NCBI RefSeq assembly: GCF_007679325.1
Contig: NZ_VEGI01000003.1
Coordinates: 136,242 to 200,241 of the forward strand
Length of the DNA stretch: 64,000 nucleotides
Direction of reading: 5' to 3'
Source of the DNA: Arthrobacter sp. U41
GTDB lineage: Bacteria > Actinomycetota > Actinomycetes > Actinomycetales > Micrococcaceae
Translations under genes and position numbers: made by a program
Notes under the pieces: model-generated
The model's input: only the letters and a program-made list of their open reading frames with translations
The model's database searches: none
Told to the model about the DNA's origin: nothing
Shown: positions 17,666-28,074 of the stretch, piece after piece
Layout: every line of letters begins with the position of its first letter
Position numbering within the stretch: the first letter of the stretch is position 1

Positions 17666-18805
17666 TCAGCCCTGAAGAGTAGCGGCTGTGGGGTCCCAGT
17701 CCTCGGGGAGGGCCGCTGACCGCGGGGCGGAGCTTTCAACATCCACGAACGCGCGGGTGTCGATCGACTCGGAGATGGAGGCCATGGTGTCGAGGATGTG
17801 GAACGCCAGCTCACCCTGGGCCCGGTGCGGCCGGCCCTCGCGGATGGCGCGGGCCATTTCCAGCACGCCGGCGCCGCGGCTGGCGGTGGAGCCGCGGGAC
17901 GGAACGGTGGTCCAGTCATCGGAGCCGAGCGCGCAGATCCGGATGTCGCCGTCGAAATTGTTTGGGTCCGGCAGCGCGATGGTGGCGTCAGAGCCGGTGA
18001 TTTCCACGAAGCCGGCGCGTTGGAACGGCGAATCGAAGCTGAAGATGCTCTGCCCGGACTGGCCGCCTTCGAACTCCAGGATGGAGCTGACGTGCGTCGG
18101 GACAGTGACGGGGAATTCCTCGCCGGCGTTGGGGCCTGATCCGATGACGCGGGTTTCGCGGGATTTGGAGCCGAACGCTGCCACCCGGCGGATGCTGCCG
18201 AACGTCTGGACCAGGGTGGTCAGGTAGTACGGGCCAATGTCGTACAGCGGGCCGGCGCCGTCCTGGAACAGGAATGCCGGGTTCGGATGCCAGGACTCCG
18301 GACCGGGCGACTGCATCAGCGTCAGGGCAGTCAGCGGCGTGCCGATGTCGCCGCGTTCGATCATCCGGCGCGCGGTCTGCAACCCGGCGCCGAGGAAGGT
18401 GTCCGGGGCGCAGCCGAGGCGGACCCCGGCGGCGTCGGCTGCTTTGAGCAGCCCGCGGCCGCTTTCCCGGTCCAGCGAGAACGGTTTTTCGCTCCAGACG
18501 TGCTTGCCGGCGTGGACGGCTTGGGTGGCCACCTCGACGTGGGCCGCCGGGATGGTCAGGTTGATGACGATCTCGACGTCGGGGTTCCCCAGGACGGCAT
18601 CGACTCCGCCGTGGTTGGCAACCCCGTACTCCGCGGCGCGGGCGGCGGCGGCGTCCTCGAAGAGGTCTCCGATCGCCACGACCCTCACGTCCGGGAAGCT
18701 CGTCAGGTTGGCCAGGTACTCCCTGCTGATGACACCGGCGCCGATGATGCCTAGGCCCACGGGGCCCGCGCTGCGGGGGCCGGAGGCTCCTGCCGCGGGG
18801 CTCAT
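17666..18805 (-). CDS. Gfo/Idh/MocA oxidoreductase (second of the operon)
   Basis: 379 aa. Rossmann start GLGIIGAGVIS at about 17-27 and SEKPFS with the family lysine. The active-site Asp is in GPLYDIGPYY, where a Tyr replaces the His seen in the neighbouring paralogue. The two paralogues are therefore diverged and likely catalyse different steps, for example oxidation at the start and reduction at the end of a keto-sugar route. Its ATG overlaps the stop of the first isomerase gene by 4 nt. Confidence 0.88.
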   Translation of the reverse strand: MSPAAGASGPRSAGPVGLGIIGAGVISREYLANLTSFPDVRVVAIGDLFEDAAAARAAEYGVANHGGVDAVLGNPDVEIVINLTIPAAHVEVATQAVHAGKHVWSEKPFSLDRESGRGLLKAADAAGVRLGCAPDTFLGAGLQTARRMIERGDIGTPLTALTLMQSPGPESWHPNPAFLFQDGAGPLYDIGPYYLTTLVQTFGSIRRVAAFGSKSRETRVIGSGPNAGEEFPVTVPTHVSSILEFEGGQSGQSIFSFDSPFQRAGFVEITGSDATIALPDPNNFDGDIRICALGSDDWTTVPSRGSTASRGAGVLEMARAIREGRPHRAQGELAFHILDTMASISESIDTRAFVDVESSAPRSAALPEDWDPTAATLQG

Positions 18806-19542
18806 ACGGAGGCCTTCCCGGCGCTGAGGTATCTGAAGCTGTCGGTGACGGCGTCGAACATGTCGCCGTGGAATTCGTCGAGTTCGATCACGCCGACCTC
18901 AAGGGACCCGGCGGCGTCCAGGACATCCCAGATGGGCATCTTGCCGTCGCCCACGGCGAGCTGGCCGGACGGGTCAGCGGTGACGGGGCCGTCCTTGATG
19001 TGGATAAACTTCACCCGGTCACCCAGGCGGGCAAGGAATTCGGCCGGGTTCTGTCCGCCCACGGCGGCCCAGTACGTGTCGAGTTCCAGGACGATCCCGG
19101 GGTCAAGATGGTCCGCGAGGTGCTCCAGCGCGGTCTTGCCGTTGATCACGGACTCAACTTCCCACCAGTGGTTGTGGTAGCCGACGCGGACGCCGTAGCC
19201 GGCTCCCTTGGCGGACGCGGCGTTGAGCCGGTCAGCCGTGTCCTTGACGTCCTCGAGGGTGTTCCAGCGCTCCTCCGGAACAAAGGGCTCGATCACGGTT
19301 CCGATGCCCAGCTGCCGGGCGGCGGCAAAGATGGCGTCCTGGTCATCGCTCAGCAGGGGTGCGTGGCCGGACGGGGCGGTGATGTTGTTCTCTGCCATGG
19401 CCTGCTGCAGTTCAGCGGCTTTTGCGACGAAATGGTAGGGCTCAACCATGGTGAAGCCGATCCCGGCCAGGCGCTCAATCGTTCCGGCCAGGTCCTCTTC
19501 CAGGGCCGTCCGGACCGTGTAGAGCTGGATCGAGTATGGCAC
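18802..19542 (-). CDS. Sugar-phosphate isomerase/epimerase-family protein, first gene of the sugar operon
   Basis: 246 aa, short for a xylose-isomerase-like barrel. Possible metal ligands: His-Asn-His in VGYHNHWWEVE, Asp in LELDTYW, His in FIHIKDG and Glu in GVIELDEFHG. This pattern is like IolE/hydroxypyruvate-isomerase relatives. It is the promoter-proximal gene of the minus-strand operon, divergent from the ROK regulator. GAGAGAC lies a few bases before the ATG. Substrate unknown. Confidence 0.87.
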   Translation of the reverse strand: MPYSIQLYTVRTALEEDLAGTIERLAGIGFTMVEPYHFVAKAAELQQAMAENNITAPSGHAPLLSDDQDAIFAAARQLGIGTVIEPFVPEERWNTLEDVKDTADRLNAASAKGAGYGVRVGYHNHWWEVESVINGKTALEHLADHLDPGIVLELDTYWAAVGGQNPAEFLARLGDRVKFIHIKDGPVTADPSGQLAVGDGKMPIWDVLDAAGSLEVGVIELDEFHGDMFDAVTDSFRYLSAGKASV

Positions 19543-19628
19543 TGTCTCTCCTCGTCGTTGGGGTTGAGCTGCAGCGGACCCGAGGGGCGACCCTGATAGC
19601 TGGGCTGCCCTAGACCCAAGCTAGGACG

Positions 19629-19654
19629 ACTTTTGCCGAGCGTCAAGCAAAAGT
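19629..19654. promoter_or_regulatory. Candidate ROK operator between the sugar operon and its regulator
   Basis: ACTTTTGC (19629-19636) and GCAAAAGT (19647-19654) are a perfect inverted repeat with a 10-base spacer. It lies in the 176-bp divergent region, 87 bases upstream of the operon's first ATG and 65 bases before the ROK start. AT-rich palindromes of this kind are typical of ROK repressors. Regulation is inferred from position. Confidence 0.6.
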
Positions 19655-19718
19655 TGAAACGCCGGTTCCAGTTTCTTCGGGCGTGACATGCAGAAGTGAC
19701 GCGTGCTATCACTGACTC

Positions 19719-20930
19719 ATGACCCCACCCGCCGGCGCCGAACCTGCCGCCCCCGAGGCCGCCGGCAGTCTGTCCCGGGCCGGTGACCTGTTCCAGTTGT
19801 TGCGCGACGGCAAGGCCCGCACGCGCGCCGAGCTGGCCCTCACCACCGGCCTGGCGCGCTCCACCGTCGCCTCCCGGATTGACGCGCTGATTCACTCGGG
19901 ACTGGTCGGACCGGCCGGCGAGGCCAGTTCCAGCGGCGGCCGGCCGCCGTCGCGCTTTGCCTTTAACCCCGCCGCCCGTGTGGTGCTGGCGGTGGACGTC
20001 GGCGCCACCCACGTGATCATCGCCGTCACCGACCTGGGCGGATCGGTGCTCGCGGAACGCCGCCTGAGCCAGGACATCGCCGATGGCCCGGAGCCCGTGC
20101 TGGACCGCGTCGTGGCGGAAGGGACCAAACTGCTCAGCCAGTCCGGCCGTGGCCTAGACGACCTCGCCGGCATCGGCATCGGCCTGCCTGGACCCGTGGA
20201 GCACGCCAGCGGGATGCCGGTGAAGCCACCCATCATGCCCGGCTGGGACGGATTCGACGTCGTCGGGCGCGTCCGGCGCTCGCTGCCGGTCCCGGTGCTG
20301 GTGGACAACGATGTCAACATCATGGCCCTGGGCGAACAGACGTCCTATTGGCCGGAACACGACAACTTCCTGTTCATCAAAGTCGCCACCGGAATCGGCG
20401 CGGGCATCATCAGCAGCGGCCAGCTCCAGCGCGGCGCGAACGGCACAGCTGGGGACCTCGGCCATGTCCGGGTGCCGCGCGGCGACGACGTACTCTGCCG
20501 GTGCGGCAACTTCGGCTGCCTCGAGGCGCTCGCCTCCGGCCCCGCCGTCGCGCACACCCTGACCCTTCAGGGCCTGAACGCGGACAATGGTGGCGACGTG
20601 CTGCGCCTCGTGGCCGCAGGAAACCTGCAGGCCATCCAGGCGCTGCGCCAGGCGGGCCGCGACCTCGGGGACGTGCTGGCCACCGTGGTGAATCTGCTCA
20701 ACCCGTCCGTGATCGTGATCGGCGGAAGCCTGGGCCAGGCCGGCGAGCACCTTATGGCAGGGGTCCGTGAGGTGGTCTACCGGCGCTCGCTGCCGCTTGC
20801 CACCACCCACCTGCGGATCGGTCTGTCCATGGCGGGGGACCAGGCCGCCATCCTGGGCGCCAGCCAGATGGTGACGCAGTATGTGCTTTCGCCCGCGGTG
20901 ATCGAGGCGACGCTGCAGGCCACGGGCTGA
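19719..20930 (+). CDS. ROK-family transcriptional regulator
   Basis: 403 aa. An N-terminal winged helix (about residues 20-75, LTTGLARSTVASRIDAL) is fused to a ROK sugar-kinase-like domain starting at VLAVDVGATH. The ROK zinc motif is CRCGNFGCLE. The kinase motif VDNDVN is also visible. Such proteins repress nearby sugar genes until a sugar binds. It is divergent from the ten-gene sugar operon and is the obvious controller of it. The start ATG at 19719 has no strong ribosome site. Confidence 0.92.
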   Translation: MTPPAGAEPAAPEAAGSLSRAGDLFQLLRDGKARTRAELALTTGLARSTVASRIDALIHSGLVGPAGEASSSGGRPPSRFAFNPAARVVLAVDVGATHVIIAVTDLGGSVLAERRLSQDIADGPEPVLDRVVAEGTKLLSQSGRGLDDLAGIGIGLPGPVEHASGMPVKPPIMPGWDGFDVVGRVRRSLPVPVLVDNDVNIMALGEQTSYWPEHDNFLFIKVATGIGAGIISSGQLQRGANGTAGDLGHVRVPRGDDVLCRCGNFGCLEALASGPAVAHTLTLQGLNADNGGDVLRLVAAGNLQAIQALRQAGRDLGDVLATVVNLLNPSVIVIGGSLGQAGEHLMAGVREVVYRRSLPLATTHLRIGLSMAGDQAAILGASQMVTQYVLSPAVIEATLQATG

Positions 20931-21041
20931 CGACGGCTGGGAGCCCCGCGGGTGTCATAATCGGCGGCTCCGGCGGGGGCGCGTGATAGCAATGGGACTG
21001 ATGAAAGCATATTTCTGCCCGCCGGCCGAGCCGCGGCACCC

Positions 21042-22235
21042 GTGAGCGCACGCGTCCTGGCCAAGGTGCCGCGCAGCTGGATCCTGCTGGCCGCCATCGG
21101 GCTCATTGCCCTGAACATGCGCGGCCCGTTCGTGGCCGTGGCGCCTGTGGTCGGCCTGATGCAGCAGGAACTCGGCTTCACCCCGGTTGAACTGGGACTC
21201 CTGACCGGCATCCCGGTGCTGTGCTTCGCCCTTGCTTCCCCGCTCGCCTCGCTGGCAGGGCGCAAACTCGGCGCGGAAGTCGCCATCACGCTCACCCTCC
21301 TGGGCGTGCTGCTGGGGGTGATCGTGCGCTCGGCGGGCAACGGCGCCGTCGTTATGCTCGGCACGGTGATTCTGGGCGTCGCCATCACGATCGGCAACAT
21401 CGCCGTACCGCTGATCATCCGGCGCGACTTCGCGCCGGCCCGGCAGGGCACGGCGATGGGCATCTACACCGCCGCCCTCAACATCGGCTCGTTCATCACC
21501 GCCATGGTGATGGCGCCGCTGGCCGAGCTGTTCGGCTGGCGGCTGGCCCTGGCCGCCTGCGGACTTTTCGCCCTCGCAGCCTTGGTTGTCTGGGTTTTCG
21601 CGTTCGGCCGCCGGGCGTTCCGCCCCGAACCGGTCCCCGGACCGGAGCCCGCCCGCGCCGGGATCAAGCGGGCGTCGCGCTGGATCACGGTGGGGCTCAC
21701 CGCGGGCTTCGCCGGGCAGGCGTTTTCCTACTACGGAGTGACCGCCTGGCTGCCCAGCATCCTCGCGGACGAACTCGGCATGACGGCCGCACAGGCCGGG
21801 GCCGGGTCCTCGCTGTTCCAGATCCTGGCCATCGTGGGCGGGCTGGGCGTCCCGCTGGCGGCCCGTTTCGCCAGTACGACGGCGGTCGGCCTCACCCTCG
21901 GAGCGCTCTGGGTCACCGTTCCCGCGGGCCTGCTGCTGGCGCCGGAGCTGTGGTGGCTGTGGTCCTCGTTTGGCGGCGTTGCCCAGGGCGGCGGCATCAC
22001 GCTGATCTTCATCGCCATCATCCGGCTGGCCCGGGACCAGGCCTCGGCTGGCCGGATGTCCGCCGTCGTACAGGGGGTGGGCTACTCCTTCGGTGCCCTG
22101 GCGCCGACCCTGCTGGGCTACGTCAACGGCATCACCGGATCCTGGACCGGCCCGCTGCTGATGGTGCTCGGATCGGTGGCGCTGTTCGTTGTCGGGACCG
22201 GGTTCTCGCTGCGCCACGTCCCGAAAGTGCACTGA
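21042..22235 (+). CDS. CynX/NimT-type MFS transporter
   Basis: 397 aa with about 12 hydrophobic segments. It begins with a GTG. The sequence features LNMRGPFVAVAPV near the start and PLIIRRDF in the middle, seen in the cyanate/nitroimidazole (CynX/NimT) branch of MFS. Substrate unknown. It follows the ROK gene by 111 bp on the same strand but is not evidently tied to the sugar operon. Its last codons lie inside the first unit of a 20-bp triple repeat. Confidence 0.87.
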   Translation: MSARVLAKVPRSWILLAAIGLIALNMRGPFVAVAPVVGLMQQELGFTPVELGLLTGIPVLCFALASPLASLAGRKLGAEVAITLTLLGVLLGVIVRSAGNGAVVMLGTVILGVAITIGNIAVPLIIRRDFAPARQGTAMGIYTAALNIGSFITAMVMAPLAELFGWRLALAACGLFALAALVVWVFAFGRRAFRPEPVPGPEPARAGIKRASRWITVGLTAGFAGQAFSYYGVTAWLPSILADELGMTAAQAGAGSSLFQILAIVGGLGVPLAARFASTTAVGLTLGALWVTVPAGLLLAPELWWLWSSFGGVAQGGGITLIFIAIIRLARDQASAGRMSAVVQGVGYSFGALAPTLLGYVNGITGSWTGPLLMVLGSVALFVVGTGFSLRHVPKVH

Positions 22236-22276
22236 CCGTCCCGGAAGTGCACTGACCGTTCTGAAAGCGCACTGAC
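22217..22276 (+). repeat. Three tandem 20-bp repeats spanning the stop codon of the MFS gene
   Basis: Units 22217-22236, 22237-22256 and 22257-22276 are near identical (CGTCCCGAAAGTGCACTGAC type). Unit 1 contains the true stop codon, and units 2 and 3 carry extra copies of the GTG/GCG-CAC-TGA ending, as expected from recent slippage or unequal duplication at the gene's end. Confidence 0.85.
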
Positions 22277-22312
22277 CGGCGTCGGGGGTCTGCAGGGGCG
22301 GGGGCCAACCGC

Positions 22313-22369
22313 CGAGGTGACAGTTAAAGCCCATGCTCGCGCGGAACATGGGCTCTAACTGTCACCTCG
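22313..22369. repeat. Large intergenic palindrome (23-bp arms)
   Basis: Arms 22313-22335 and 22347-22369 are complementary apart from one mismatch, around an 11-base GC-rich loop. It lies between the convergent MFS and malate synthase genes and could be a two-way terminator or a palindromic repeat family member. Confidence 0.75.
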
Positions 22370-22473
22370 ACGCCGTTGTCGATTCAGAGGGTTTTCCGTC
22401 GCCGGGCCGCCGCCCCGGATCTCGGGGTGCCTGTTGCGAAGGGCATGGCAGCCCAGCGAACGGAATTCCGTAG

Positions 22474-22492
22474 GGTCCGGTCCTCCCGGACC
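22474..22492 (-). terminator. Terminator hairpin of malate synthase
   Basis: GGTCCGG (22474-22480) pairs with CCGGACC (22486-22492) around TCCTC, 4 bases after the malate synthase stop on the minus strand. Confidence 0.6.
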
Positions 22493-22496
22493 GGCC

Positions 22497-24161
<1,665 letters not shown>

Positions 24162-24377
24162 TTCAAATCTCTCCTCGGAGAAGCAAATGTTCGACGGCGG
24201 GGTGCGGTTTGGGGCCGAAAAAGGCAATCCTCCGCGTGCTATTCCCCGTCCCCGCCGTGGGCCTCGCTGAGCTCGGCCGGGCGGGGACAGGGCCCCTTTT
24301 ACGCACGCTTCCGGATCACCTTTCCCGGCCCCCGGTGGCATCGGCACCATGGGTGCCGGCCGCCGTCGTGCCTTCGG

Positions 24378-24401
24378 GTGAGCGGAATCAACCGCTCACC
24401 T
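24378..24401 (-). terminator. Stem-loop after isocitrate lyase
   Basis: GGTGAGCGG (24378-24386) pairs with CCGCTCACC (24393-24401), loop AATCAA, 15 bases after the aceA stop on the minus strand. It separates the transcripts of aceA and aceB, at least in part. Confidence 0.6.
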
Positions 24402-24416
24402 GGGGCGGGCTGGGGA

Positions 24417-25730
24417 CTAGTGGAACTGGCCTTCTTCGGTGGATCCCACCAGGGCCAGGGTGGATGCGTTCGGGTTGAGCGCGGTGGCGATGTCGTCGAA
24501 GTAGCCGGTGCCGACTTCGCGCTGGTGCTTGGTGGCGGTGTAGCCGCGGGATTCTGAGGCGAATTCCTTCTCCTGCAGCTCGACGTAGGCGCTCATGCCT
24601 TCACGGGCGTAGCCGTGGGCAAGGTCGAACATCGAGTAGTTCAGGGCGTGGAAGCCGGCCAGGGTGATGAACTGGAAGGTGAAGCCCATGGCGCCGAGTT
24701 CGCGCTGGAACTTGGCGATCGTGGCGTCGTCGAGGTGCTTCTTCCAGTTGAACGACGGGGAGCAGTTGTAGGAGAGCATCTGGTCCGGGAACTCGGCCTT
24801 GACGGCTTCGGCGAACTTGCGGGCCAGCTCCAGGTCCGGGGTGCCCGTCTCCATCCAGATGAGGTCGGAGTACGGGGCGTAGGCCTTGGCGCGGGCGATG
24901 CACGGTTCGATCCCGTTGCGGACCTTGTAGAAGCCCTCCGCCGTGCGCTCGCCGGTGATGAATTCCTGGTCCCGCTCGTCGACGTCGGACGTGATCAGCG
25001 TGGCTGCTTCGGCGTCGGTGCGGGCGATGATGACCGACGGCGTGCCGGCAACGTCGGCTGCCAGGCGGGCGGCGTTCAGGGTGCGGACGTGCTGCTGGCT
25101 GGGGATGAGGACCTTGCCGCCGAGATGGCCGCACTTCTTCTCCGAGGCGAGCTGGTCTTCCCAGTGCACGCCCGAGGCGCCGGCCTGGATCATGGACTTC
25201 ATGAGCTCGTAGGCGTTGAGCGGGCCGCCGAAGCCGGCCTCGGCATCGGCGACGATCGGGACCATCCAGTCCTCGACGGTCTGGACGCCCTCGGAGAACT
25301 CGATCTGGTCGGCGCGGAGCAGGGCGTTGTTGATGCGGCGGACCACGGTGGGCACCGAGTTGGCCGGGTACAGGGACTGGTCCGGGTAGGTGTGGCCGGA
25401 GTTGTTGGCGTCGGCGGCGACCTGCCAGCCGGAAAGGTAGATGGCGCGGAGGCCGGCCTTGACCTGCTGCACGGCCTGGTTGCCGGTGAGGGCGCCGAGG
25501 GCGTTGGTGTACTTGCCTTCCTGGTGCTCTTCGGTGAGCTGCTTCCACAGCTTCTCGGAACCGCGGCGGGCCAGGGTGTGCTCCTCGGAGACGCGGCCGC
25601 GGAGGCGGACGACGTCGGAGGCCTTGTAGTCCCGGGTGACACCTTCCCAGCGCGGGTTGGCAGCCCACTCGAGCTCCAGTGCGGCGGCCTGCTGTTCGGG
25701 CGTCTGGGTGGGCTCAAATGCTGCAGTCAT
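24417..25730 (-). CDS. aceA: Isocitrate lyase
   Basis: 437 aa. Splits isocitrate to succinate and glyoxylate. The active-site loop [11 protein letters not shown] contains the family KKCGH with the catalytic cysteine. Also visible: [19 protein letters not shown] and the C-terminal [20 protein letters not shown] lies 6 nt before ATG 25730. It is divergent from a RamB-type regulator with 142 bp between starts, the arrangement known in other actinobacteria where RamB controls aceA and aceB by carbon source. Confidence 0.96.
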   Translation of the reverse strand: MTAAFEPTQTPEQQAAALELEWAANPRWEGVTRDYKASDVVRLRGRVSEEHTLARRGSEKLWKQLTEEHQEGKYTNALGALTGNQAVQQVKAGLRAIYLSGWQVAADANNSGHTYPDQSLYPANSVPTVVRRINNALLRADQIEFSEGVQTVEDWMVPIVADAEAGFGGPLNAYELMKSMIQAGASGVHWEDQLASEKKCGHLGGKVLIPSQQHVRTLNAARLAADVAGTPSVIIARTDAEAATLITSDVDERDQEFITGERTAEGFYKVRNGIEPCIARAKAYAPYSDLIWMETGTPDLELARKFAEAVKAEFPDQMLSYNCSPSFNWKKHLDDATIAKFQRELGAMGFTFQFITLAGFHALNYSMFDLAHGYAREGMSAYVELQEKEFASESRGYTATKHQREVGTGYFDDIATALNPNASTLALVGSTEEGQFH

Positions 25731-25833
25731 TGTTGTCTCCTTGGTGGGGTCCGGGCCGGCCAGTCTGCTTCTCTGCACGTCCTGGCTGGTTGTTCCCGGA
25801 TGGTGAATCTTTCCGTGAGATCTACTTTTCTTT

Positions 25834-25843
25834 ACTTTCCAAG
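25834..25843. promoter_or_regulatory. RamB-like binding site candidate near aceA
   Basis: ACTTTCCAAG matches 8 of 10 bases of the ACTTTGCAAA core I recall for Corynebacterium RamB sites. It lies 104 bases upstream of the aceA start. Weak on its own but well placed. Confidence 0.3.
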
Positions 25844-25867
25844 GAGTTTCTAGACCAAAAGTATGGA

Positions 25868-25906
25868 AAGAAATGCACTTCTTCGCGTATTCTCAAGAAA
25901 TGCACT
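25868..25906 (+). promoter_or_regulatory. Exact 12-bp direct repeat over the start region of the RamB-like gene
   Basis: AAGAAATGCACT occurs at 25868-25879 and 25895-25906, 27 bp apart, close to 2.5 helix turns. Each copy contains one candidate ATG of the regulator gene. This may be an autoregulatory operator, which would imply translation really starts further downstream, or a leaderless start duplicated with its flank. Confidence 0.4.
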
Positions 25907-27384
25907 CAACCAGCTGGAACCGCCCCGTCTCCTCGCCCTCCGCACCGGCCGGTCCGGAGGTGGACGTCATCAGCATGGGCCGCCGCGTCCGCCACCTCCG
26001 CAAAGCCGCCGGGCTCACGCTCGATGACCTCAGCGCCACGGTGGGAACTGCTCCCAGCCAGCTGAGCCTGATCGAGAACGGCAAACGCGAGCCGAAGCTG
26101 GGCCTGCTCCAGCAGCTGGCGGCGGCCCTCGGCGTGAGCATCGACGAGCTTCTTGGTGCGGAGCCGCCCAACCGCAGGGCAGCCCTTGAAATCGAGTTGG
26201 AACGCTACCAGCGCAGCCCCATTTACGAGTCCCTGAACCTGCCCAAGATCCGCATCAGCTCGCGGCTTCCGATGGATGTGCTCGAGTCCATGGTGGGGCT
26301 GCAGCACGAGCTGGAGCGCCGGCTCAACGAGCAGGTCGCGACGCCGGAAGAGGCCCGCCGCGCGAACGGCGAACTGCGCGCGATGATGCGTGAACGGAAC
26401 AACTATTTTCCGGAGTACGAGGCCGAGGCCCAGAAGGTCCTGGCGTCCGTGGGGCACACGAGCGGCCCGCTGTCCCACCATGTCATCGCGGACATCGCCG
26501 GGCACCTCGGGTTCAGCCTCCACCACGTGGGCGACCTGCCGCACTCCACCCGCTCGGTGACCGATCTGAAGAACCGCCGGATTTATCTCACGCAGAACGC
26601 ACGGAGCGACCACGACCCCCGGTCGGTGCTGCTGCAGGCGCTGGGCCACTACGTCCTGGGCCACCAGACCCCCACCAACTACGGTGATTTCCTGATGCAG
26701 CGCGTGGCCACGAACTACTTCGCCGCCGCGCTCATGCTGCCGGAGCAGGCCACGGTGGAATTCCTGCAGAGAGCCAAACAGGCGAAGGAAATTGCGGTGG
26801 AGGACATCCGCGACGCCTTCGCCGTGTCCTACGAGACGGCCGCGCACCGCTTCACCAACCTCGCCACCCAGCACCTGGACATCCGCACGCACTTCCAGAA
26901 GACGCATAAGAGCGGCATCATCTACAAGGCGTACGAGAACGACGGCGTGACGTTCCCGCAGGACCACACCGGCGCCATTGAGGGCCAGCCGTCGTGCAAG
27001 AACTGGACGTCCCGGGTGGTGTTCGACGTGCCGGACAAGTTCAGCGCCTACAACCAGTACACGGACACCCCGGCGGGGACCTACTGGTGTACGGCGCGGA
27101 CCGAGCGCTCGGCCAACGGCGAGTTCTCGCTCTCCGTTGGCGTGCCGTATGCGCAGGTCAAGTGGTTCCGCGGCCGCGACACCACGGAGCGGTCCAAATC
27201 CACCTGCCCCGACGAGAGCTGCTGCCGGCGGCCGCCGGTCGCCCTGACCGCCGAGTGGGCCGGAAACGCCTGGCCCTCGGCGCGGGCGCATTCGCATCTG
27301 CTGGCCGCGATGCCGCCGGGTGCCTTCCCCGGCGTGGACGAGACCGAGGTTTACTCCTTCCTGCAGGCACACTCCGGGAACTGA
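25873..27384 (+). CDS. ramB: RamB-like regulator of acetate/glyoxylate metabolism (XRE + IrrE-like + short-chain-fatty-acid regulator domain)
   Basis: 503 aa from the first ATG. An XRE helix-turn-helix ([35 protein letters not shown], about residues 38-75) is followed by an ImmA/IrrE-like region (about 180-320) lacking a clean HExxH (LGHYVLG) and a C-terminal domain with Cys residues around CPDESCC, the layout of Corynebacterium RamB. It should control aceA, aceB and acetate genes. The start is uncertain: ATG 25873, 25900 and 25975 are all possible, none with a good ribosome site; the fold begins near 25975. Confidence 0.85.
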   Translation: MHFFAYSQEMHSTSWNRPVSSPSAPAGPEVDVISMGRRVRHLRKAAGLTLDDLSATVGTAPSQLSLIENGKREPKLGLLQQLAAALGVSIDELLGAEPPNRRAALEIELERYQRSPIYESLNLPKIRISSRLPMDVLESMVGLQHELERRLNEQVATPEEARRANGELRAMMRERNNYFPEYEAEAQKVLASVGHTSGPLSHHVIADIAGHLGFSLHHVGDLPHSTRSVTDLKNRRIYLTQNARSDHDPRSVLLQALGHYVLGHQTPTNYGDFLMQRVATNYFAAALMLPEQATVEFLQRAKQAKEIAVEDIRDAFAVSYETAAHRFTNLATQHLDIRTHFQKTHKSGIIYKAYENDGVTFPQDHTGAIEGQPSCKNWTSRVVFDVPDKFSAYNQYTDTPAGTYWCTARTERSANGEFSLSVGVPYAQVKWFRGRDTTERSKSTCPDESCCRRPPVALTAEWAGNAWPSARAHSHLLAAMPPGAFPGVDETEVYSFLQAHSGN

Positions 27385-27420
27385 GTTGACTCGCGTTTCG
27401 CCCTTTGCAGGCTCACTGCT

Positions 27421-27855
27421 CTACGGCGGAATATTTTCCCCGAGTGCCCCCCGACACACGACGCGGTGCAAATCCCGATAGCGTACTTCGCTCCCGGACC
27501 AGCGACCCGTGTCCGTGAGGAAACGCAGGTATTCATGAAGGGAGGCGCAGAAAAAGGATGCGAAGTCGGCATTACGTTTATCGAGCGCCTCGACGAACCT
27601 GGCTATGGGTACGGGGTCCATTGCGGTTACTTGTCCGCCGGTGGTTTCGGTATAAATCGGGAGGAATGCTGTCAACTGTGCCAGAACGGGAAGTTCCGGC
27701 AAGATCCCGTGTTCGCGATGCCAACCCACAAATGCGATCAGGGAACCCATGGCTTGGTCGTGGCGTGGCGCACGGGAAACAGGTCTGCCCGATTTCCCGG
27801 CCTGGTACCCGCTGGTGCTTCGCCTCGCCGGCCGACGGCGGGATTTCTTGGCCAA
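27421..27855 (-). CDS. Conserved-looking hypothetical protein, 144 aa
   Basis: Not recognised to family. TTG start with AAGGA 6 bases upstream. The N terminus is very basic (KKSRRRPARRS), followed by a compact acidic/aromatic region with repeated patterns such as PELPVLAQLTAFLPIY and HEYLRFLTDTGRW, which look like packed amphipathic helices. No membrane segment or catalytic motif. Codon use is somewhat less GC-biased than its neighbours. The frame holds coding-like composition while the opposite strand is only a fortuitous extension of the PoxB frame. It sits alone between the regulator and poxB. Confidence 0.55.
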   Translation of the reverse strand: MAKKSRRRPARRSTSGYQAGKSGRPVSRAPRHDQAMGSLIAFVGWHREHGILPELPVLAQLTAFLPIYTETTGGQVTAMDPVPIARFVEALDKRNADFASFFCASLHEYLRFLTDTGRWSGSEVRYRDLHRVVCRGALGENIPP

Positions 27856-28074
27856 GATCGATCCTTACGGTGGAAGTGCGGCGGACTGCCTACCGAAAAC
27901 GCTACGAGTGGGAACCCAGGGCCTCAATGGTGCGCCAGCCGTATGTGGAAAACGGCCCCCTCCGGGCGACCTGCAGGACGCTGCCACCCTTCACCCTTGG
28001 AACCCGCGCCAACGGCGGGCGGACTATATTGGCCAGTGTCAGTTCATCGACCCACCTCGCGGGAGCGTGCACCC

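Noticed and set aside
22217-22276. CRISPR array
   Set aside because: Only three abutting 20-bp units with no unique spacers and no cas genes; the unit repeats the end of the coding region.
27466-28074. 200-codon N-terminal extension of PoxB
   Set aside because: The family starts at 28075; the extension is Arg/Trp/Pro-rich and antisense to a better candidate gene at 27421-27855.
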